NCBI GenBank assembly: GCA_038562165.1
Contig: JBCFAO010000010.1
Span: 29,400-93,399, forward strand
DNA length: 64,000 nt
Direction: 5' to 3'
From: WRMS01 sp038562165
Lineage (GTDB): Bacteria > Bacillota > Peptococcia > DRI-13 > UBA5745
Positions 59,292 through 64,000 of this stretch are shown piece after piece. Below the pieces are notes generated by a model, which did not search any database, had not been told where the DNA came from, and saw nothing but the letters and a program-made list of their open reading frames with translations. How positions within the stretch are numbered: the stretch's first letter is position 1; every line of letters begins with the position of its first letter. A program made the position numbers and the translations under genes.

Positions 59292-62197
59292 TAAAAGGCC
59301 TCCATAGCATACCAATCTTCGCCCATTTTCATGTCAACCTGCAAAGGCACCTCTAAGGCCACTACATTTTCCATGATATTACGGATTTTATCTTTTAATT
59401 CCAAAGCTTTTTCCCTGGGCATGTCAAAAAGCAATTCGTCGTGAACCTGCAGCACCATTACCTGGCCCAGGCCTTCTTGCTCCAGCAGCTTCTTGACGCC
59501 GATCATAGCCAGTTTCATGATATCTGCCGCCGTACCCTGAAGGGGAGCGTTCATGGCCGCCCGCTGGCCGAAGCTGCGGGTATGAAAGTTGGCGCTTTTT
59601 AATTCCGGCAAGTAGCGGCGGCGGTGGAACATGGTTTCCACATAGCCTTTTTCCGCCGCTTCCAGCAGCAAATGGTCAAAATAGCGCTTTACGCCGGGAT
59701 AACGGCTGAAATACCGGTCCATATAGGCTTTGGCTTCGCCTCTGGCAATGCCCAGATCCTGAGCCAAGCCAAAATCGCTGATCCCGTAGATCAGGCCGAA
59801 GTTTACGGCTTTGGCTGCCCGTCGCAAAGCCGGCGTCACCGCTTCAGGGTCTACGCCAAAAACTTCGGCAGCCGTACTGCGGTGGATGTCCTGACCTTGG
59901 CGAAAGGCCTGCTGCAAAGCTTCGTCACCACAAAAATGAGCCAAAACCCGCAGCTCGATCTGGGAATAATCGCCGGAAAGCAGACAGCAGCCTGGGGAAG
60001 GTACGAAAGCCCGCCGGATTTGACGGCCTTCCTCCATGCGGATGGGGATATTCTGTAAATTAGGTTCGGTGCTGGAAAGACGGCCTGTCACGGTAATCGT
60101 TTGATTTAACGAAGTATGAATTTTCCCCGTCAGCGGATCGGCAATAGCCATTAAGCCTTCGATGTAAGTGCTTTGCAGCTTGGTGTACTGGCGGTATTCC
60201 AATATCTTGCGGGCAATCTCATGCTCCGCCGCCAGATATTCTAAGGTCTCAGCATCGGTGGAATAACCGGTTTTCGTCTTTTTGCCCCGGGACAAGCCCA
60301 TTTTCTCGAAGAGCACTTCTCCCAACTGCTTAGGAGAATTAATATTAAACCGCACTTCCGCCATTTGGTGGATTTCCTCTTCCGTGGCGGCAATTTTTTC
60401 TTTCAGCCCCAGGCCTTGTTCCCGCAAAACCTTACTGTCCAGGCAGATTCCCTGCCATTCCATCTCTCCCAGAATCAAAGCCAAAGGCTCTTCCGCGTCT
60501 TTATAAAGCTGCCAGAGGTTATTGCCTTCAAGCTTTGACCGCAGCCCGCCAGCCAACTCTTCCATAGCTTCTAAAAAGCCGGCGGCCTTAGACAATGTCC
60601 AAAGGCTGTAGCCCAGTTTGGCAGCTTCCTTGCCGCTGCGAATCAACTGAGCCGGCTCCAATTCCTCCAGTCCCGCCAGCATCTGCCAGGGATTGGCGGG
60701 GTTCAGCAAATAGCTCATCAAATGCAGATCTTCGTAAGGTCCCTGCAGCAGGCTGCCGGCAGCCCGAAAATATAGATATGCCTGCTTGGCGTCAATGAAA
60801 ATTTTCGTTACCTGCGAAGCTTCCAAGTAGGCTTGCAGGATAGGCAAAGCTGCCGCCGGTCCGAAAGCAGCCTCTGCAGCGGCGGCGTCAACGTCACCAG
60901 CGCCATCGGTACCAGCGCCATCGGTACTAGCTCCAGCATCGGTACCAGCAGCTCCAGCATCGCTACCAGCGACAGCCGCAGACTCCTCCAGCCAGACAGG
61001 CTCCTGCCCTTCCTTCATCAAACCCAGGCCCTGCCAGTCAAAGGAACGCCAGCCTTGTCCCTTGGTAACCGGCAGGATGTATAGGCGGCCCCCTGCCTGC
61101 AACGGCGCCAAATAATCCCGGAGCTCTGCAGCGGAAGTCAATAGGCGGGGAGCCGGCCGTACGACGGCGGCGCCGGAGTTCCGCTCTGCATCTGCTTCAA
61201 GTGCCCCCTCAAACATGCCTAGCTGCCCCTTGCCAAGGCCTTTAGACTGGCCAGCGCCTTGCTGCCCAGCCCCGGTCTTTCGTCCTTCTATATTTGCAGT
61301 CTTTTGGCCGGGGAGGCTTCCCTGCTCACCCTCAGCTTCTTTCAGTGCCTCCGCCAGCATTCCCTTAAACTCCAGCTCCCGGAATAAGCGGATTTTTTCC
61401 TCCCTATCCCCTTCTTTGGGCAAAAGAGATTCCAAAGATATATCCAAAGGAACCTGGCTGTCTATTTTGGCCAATTCTCTGCTGAGACGGGCCAATTCCC
61501 CATGTTCAACCAACTTTTCGCCCAGTTTTTTGCCGGCATAATCGCCGGCAGCAGCCAGCACGCCTTCGACACTTTCATGTTCGTTTAAAAGCTTCAGCGC
61601 CGTCTTCTCGCCTACTCCCGGAATACCGGGGATATCATCAGAGCTGTCGCCCATTAAGCCTTTAAGCTCCACAATCTGCCAGGGCTCGAGTCCGTAAACC
61701 TCCTGCAGATGGCCTGCATCAAAAAGCTCCAGCTCAGAAATGCCTTTGCGGGTAAATAAAACGGAAACATGATCGTCGATAAGTTGAAAACAATCTCTGT
61801 CGCCGGTAATGATACTGACGCTCATGCCTTGAGCGCTGCCCATAGCCGCCAAAGTGCCGATCAGGTCATCAGCTTCATAGCCTTCCAGCTCCAGCCAGGG
61901 CACGCCTATAGCCGTCAGCACTTCTCTCAACACCGGAAATTGAGCCTTCAGCTCATCCGGCGTAGCTTTGCGGCTGCCTTTATAGTTTTCATACATTTGA
62001 TGGCGAAAGACAACTTTGCCCGCATCAAAAGCTACCGCCAGATAATCCGGTTTTTCTTCCTTGCGAACCCGGCTCAGCATATTTAAAAACCCGTAAATTG
62101 CATTAGTGGTGAAGCCCTCCCGGTTCGTCAGGGGAGGGACGGCATAAAAGGCCCGGTTCGCCAGACTATTGCCGTCAATCAACATCAATTTAACCAT
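59291..62197 (-). CDS. polA: DNA polymerase I
   Basis: A 968-residue protein. The N-terminal 5'-3' exonuclease (about 1-290) has LMLIDGNSLANRAFYA, EADDLIGTLA and GDRDCFQLI. The middle 3'-5' exonuclease-like domain lacks recognisable proofreading motifs. The C-terminal polymerase has DYSQIELRVLAHF (motif A), RRAAKAVNFGLIYG (motif B) and QVHDELLFD (motif C). An Ala/Gly/Asp/Thr low-complexity insertion of about 40 residues near residue 410 is encoded by a minisatellite. It functions in repair and Okazaki-fragment processing. The ATG at 62197 is chosen for its AAGGG spacing. A strong operator-type promoter precedes it. Confidence 0.97.
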   Translation of the reverse strand: MVKLMLIDGNSLANRAFYAVPPLTNREGFTTNAIYGFLNMLSRVRKEEKPDYLAVAFDAGKVVFRHQMYENYKGSRKATPDELKAQFPVLREVLTAIGVPWLELEGYEADDLIGTLAAMGSAQGMSVSIITGDRDCFQLIDDHVSVLFTRKGISELELFDAGHLQEVYGLEPWQIVELKGLMGDSSDDIPGIPGVGEKTALKLLNEHESVEGVLAAAGDYAGKKLGEKLVEHGELARLSRELAKIDSQVPLDISLESLLPKEGDREEKIRLFRELEFKGMLAEALKEAEGEQGSLPGQKTANIEGRKTGAGQQGAGQSKGLGKGQLGMFEGALEADAERNSGAAVVRPAPRLLTSAAELRDYLAPLQAGGRLYILPVTKGQGWRSFDWQGLGLMKEGQEPVWLEESAAVAGSDAGAAGTDAGASTDGAGTDGAGDVDAAAAEAAFGPAAALPILQAYLEASQVTKIFIDAKQAYLYFRAAGSLLQGPYEDLHLMSYLLNPANPWQMLAGLEELEPAQLIRSGKEAAKLGYSLWTLSKAAGFLEAMEELAGGLRSKLEGNNLWQLYKDAEEPLALILGEMEWQGICLDSKVLREQGLGLKEKIAATEEEIHQMAEVRFNINSPKQLGEVLFEKMGLSRGKKTKTGYSTDAETLEYLAAEHEIARKILEYRQYTKLQSTYIEGLMAIADPLTGKIHTSLNQTITVTGRLSSTEPNLQNIPIRMEEGRQIRRAFVPSPGCCLLSGDYSQIELRVLAHFCGDEALQQAFRQGQDIHRSTAAEVFGVDPEAVTPALRRAAKAVNFGLIYGISDFGLAQDLGIARGEAKAYMDRYFSRYPGVKRYFDHLLLEAAEKGYVETMFHRRRYLPELKSANFHTRSFGQRAAMNAPLQGTAADIMKLAMIGVKKLLEQEGLGQVMVLQVHDELLFDMPREKALELKDKIRNIMENVVALEVPLQVDMKMGEDWYAMEAF
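60896..60973 (-). repeat. polA: Minisatellite inside polA
   Basis: ACCAGCGCCATCGGT occurs twice directly (60896 and 60911), then variant units of 18 and 21 bp continue to 60973. All are multiples of three, so the frame is kept. It encodes GTDGAG-type repeats in a linker of the degenerate exonuclease region. Confidence 0.85.
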
Positions 62198-62241
62198 ATT
62201 TGCGTTCCCTTCTGCCAAGGCATTTTGACTGGTCTTATTTT

Positions 62242-62305
62242 ATTATAACGCCTCAGCGGAAAATTTTCGACTGTAGAAAAATTTTCTTGCCGCCGGGCGT
62301 TCAAC
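62242..62305 (-). promoter_or_regulatory. Operator/promoter cassette, copy 3 (polA promoter)
   Basis: On the minus strand: GAAAATTTTTC, TACAGTC, then GAAAATTTTC overlapping TCGAAA (-35, 62270-62265), 17 bp, and TATAAT (-10, 62247-62242). The predicted leader is about 38 nt. Outer GAACGCC and GGCGTT are inverted around the whole. This is the most complete of three copies in the window. Confidence 0.72.
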
Positions 62306-62372
62306 GAGACAGGGCTATGTGATGACCGCAAAGCGCAAAGAGATAATACGTGCCGCGGAGGCCTCGTTATTT

Positions 62373-63794
62373 TTATACCGTTTTTAGATATCCTTCATCC
62401 TGCTTCATCCTGTGTAATTCTTTAAAAATAAATAGGGCAGTCACCACAGCCGCCATCAAATCCGCGGCCGGCCCGGCATAAAGTATTCCCTCCAGGCCAA
62501 ACAATCCTGAAAACAGATAAATAAGAGGAATCAAAAAAAGCACTTGCCTGGATAAAGTCAGAGCAGCGGCTTTTAAAGGCTTACCCACCGACTGAAAAAA
62601 GTTGGCGGAAATGATTTGGAAGCCCACCGTAAAGATCAGCATCAAATATATGCGGAAGCATTTCACGGCAAAGTCCACATAATACTGGTTTTCCTGGCCG
62701 AAAATGTTGATAATGGCCACGGGAAAAAGCTGAAACATTAGAAAGCCTATAATACTTATTCCACTGGAGGCAATTACCGCCAAACGGTAAGCTTCTCTGA
62801 CCCGGCCATAGGCCCCGGCTCCGTAATTGTAGCCTATAATAGGCTGAACGCCGATAGAGATACCGATTACGAAGGCGATCATGATCTGGTTGACCTTCAT
62901 CACGATGCCCATACAGGCCAAGGGTATAACCTCGCCATAAGGAGATAAGGCGCCATAACGGCCCAAGGTGTTGTTCATCACAATCTGCAGTAGTAAAAAG
63001 GAGCTTTGAGTCAGGAAGCTGGCCGCCCCCATACTGTAAATATTGTGACAAACGCTTCTGCGCAGCCGCCAATGCTTTACGCTGTACTTGATTAATTTGA
63101 ATTTAGGCAAGTACGATAAGAATAATAAGCAGGCCACTGCCTGGCCGATAACGGTGGCATAAGCCGCTCCCGCCACACCCCAGTCAAAAACAAAAATGAA
63201 AATCGGATCTAAAATCGTATTGATCACAGCCCCGGATAAAGTGGCCACCATAGCAAAACGGGGGCTGCCGTCAGCTCTGATCACATTTTCGATGCTCAAA
63301 GAAGCAACGACAAAAGGCATGCCTAAAAGACAAATGCCGGCGTAAGTTTTGGCGTAGGGCATCACCTGCTCGTTGGCTCCAAAAAGCCGCAGCAAAGGCT
63401 CCAAAAACACAGCTCCCACAATTAATACGCCAATACCCGTAATGATAGACAGCATAGTATTGTTGCCCACCGTTACAGCCGCTTCCTCCTTTTGCCCCGC
63501 CCCCAGCTTCAGGCTGAATACGGCGGCAGTACCATTGCCGATCCAAAGTCCCAAGGCCAGGCACAGCGTAACTAAAGGAAAAGACACGTTGGTGGCGGCA
63601 TTGCCGTAGTATCCCACTCCCCAGCCGATAAAAATCTGATCCACAATATTATACAAAGAATTGACCAGCAGAGAAATGATGCTTGGTACGGCAAAGCGAA
63701 AAAGCAGCTTATTTATAGGAGTATCGGCAAATTCGTTTTGATTTTTGTCAACACTTAACCTCTTTATTTTGGTTTGTTTGATTGCTTCGGCCAT
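62373..63794 (-). CDS. MATE-family efflux transporter (MepA-like)
   Basis: A 473-residue protein with twelve hydrophobic segments. INKLLFRFAVPSIISLLVNSLYNIVDQIFIGWGVG at the start, ENVIRADGSPRFAM in the first half and GISIGVQPIIGYNYGAG in the second are typical of MepA-type MATE exporters. It is only distantly similar to the MATE protein at 28869. The substrate is unknown. GGGAG lies 12 bases before the ATG. Confidence 0.93.
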   Translation of the reverse strand: MAEAIKQTKIKRLSVDKNQNEFADTPINKLLFRFAVPSIISLLVNSLYNIVDQIFIGWGVGYYGNAATNVSFPLVTLCLALGLWIGNGTAAVFSLKLGAGQKEEAAVTVGNNTMLSIITGIGVLIVGAVFLEPLLRLFGANEQVMPYAKTYAGICLLGMPFVVASLSIENVIRADGSPRFAMVATLSGAVINTILDPIFIFVFDWGVAGAAYATVIGQAVACLLFLSYLPKFKLIKYSVKHWRLRRSVCHNIYSMGAASFLTQSSFLLLQIVMNNTLGRYGALSPYGEVIPLACMGIVMKVNQIMIAFVIGISIGVQPIIGYNYGAGAYGRVREAYRLAVIASSGISIIGFLMFQLFPVAIINIFGQENQYYVDFAVKCFRIYLMLIFTVGFQIISANFFQSVGKPLKAAALTLSRQVLFLIPLIYLFSGLFGLEGILYAGPAADLMAAVVTALFIFKELHRMKQDEGYLKTV

Positions 63795-63915
63795 TTTACT
63801 TAACTTCTCCCTTATTTGTTTAATAGCGGCAGAACTATTGTATCGTTTTATGATTATTTGTCAAATAAAAGGGTTTGGTCGTCCGTGTCAAGTTGTTGTA
63901 GGAGAAGAAATAAAA

Positions 63916-64000
63916 ATGGGCGACAAAATGGAGGTAGAGATAGAATGGTGCCTTCAACAAAGAGCATTCAGCGGGAAAAGGAGTAGACGGCAGAAAAAAC
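63916..64000 (+). CDS. Possible start of a plus-strand gene (cut by window edge)
   Basis: An ATG at 63916, 11 bases after AGGAG, opens a frame that stays open for 28 codons to the edge (MGDKMEVEIEWCLQQ, then basic). A competing ATG at 63944 has a better GGAGG but closes after 13 codons. The evidence is weak, and no family is visible. Confidence 0.2.
   Translation, partial: MGDKMEVEIEWCLQQRAFSGKRSRRQKK

Overview
The window looks like a chromosomal segment of an anaerobic, endospore-forming member of the Bacillota (Clostridia, Peptococcia or Negativicutes type; I cannot fix the family from sequence alone). The evidence is a sporulation block (germination protease GPR, an alpha/beta-type small acid-soluble spore protein and sporulation sigma factor SigG), a complete Rnf ferredoxin:NAD+ oxidoreductase operon, many Fe-S and flavin proteins, S-layer-homology and dockerin surface proteins, and strong AGGAGG-type ribosome binding sites. 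Most genes have moderate-to-high GC and lie on the minus strand.

Layout. 1-5.8 kb: an ECF sigma factor with an overlapping membrane anti-sigma-like gene (cut by the left edge), comM, a CofE-like ligase, a repeat-filled convergent gap and a DivIVA-like coiled-coil protein. 6-13.8 kb: a patatin-like phospholipase, gltX, degV with a second patatin gene, tag, and an operon of an ion-transporter-family permease with a cytosolic beta-lactamase-fold protein. 14-18.6 kb: a secreted NlpC/P60-FIVAR-dockerin protein followed by a secreted cohesin-like/SLH protein, then an AIM24-family protein. 18.7-31.4 kb: tRNA-Glu, an HD-GYP-like protein, a DMT transporter, tyrS, a thiamine-diphosphate enzyme, purC, uppP, ybaK, dxr, a MATE pump, rpe and a small unknown gene. 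31.4-38.8 kb: rnfCDGEAB-apbE-NusG-domain-Gx transporter. 38.8-44.8 kb: a phosphodiesterase, tRNA-Val, gpr, sasp, recG, sigG and a bactofilin. 44.9-51.2 kb: envelope genes (polysaccharide deacetylase, CPBP protease, proline/arginine-rich protein, floA, nfeD, htrA). 51.5-58 kb: a five-gene Fe-S/flavin amine- or opine-dehydrogenase-like operon with a sigma-54 promoter and its Rossmann-PAS-sigma-54 activator, which follows a nicotinate phosphoribosyltransferase gene. 58-64 kb: a lytic transglycosylase, coaE, polA and a MATE pump.

The most unusual signals lie between genes. (1) A family of intergenic elements at about 4.2, 18.9 and 26.7 kb consists of a roughly 20-bp motif repeated at exactly 41-bp steps, forward copies on the left and inverted copies on the right; the internal spacing is identical (41 then 99 bp) in the first two. 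(2) A promoter-operator cassette, TCGAAA-17-TATAAT overlapping two GAAAATTTTC palindromes, lies in the same orientation in front of the thiamine-diphosphate enzyme and polA, with a degenerate copy in front of the ECF sigma gene. (3) A 152-bp multi-hairpin element is closed by an 11-bp perfect inverted repeat between purC and uppP. (4) Three tandem 38-bp hairpins follow the dehydrogenase operon. The surface pair at 14-17.7 kb looks like a small cohesin-dockerin system built around a cell-wall hydrolase rather than a cellulase.

Starts were moved from the longest possible ORF wherever the ribosome binding site contradicted it. All family names come from reading motifs and overall sequence character; no database search was possible.
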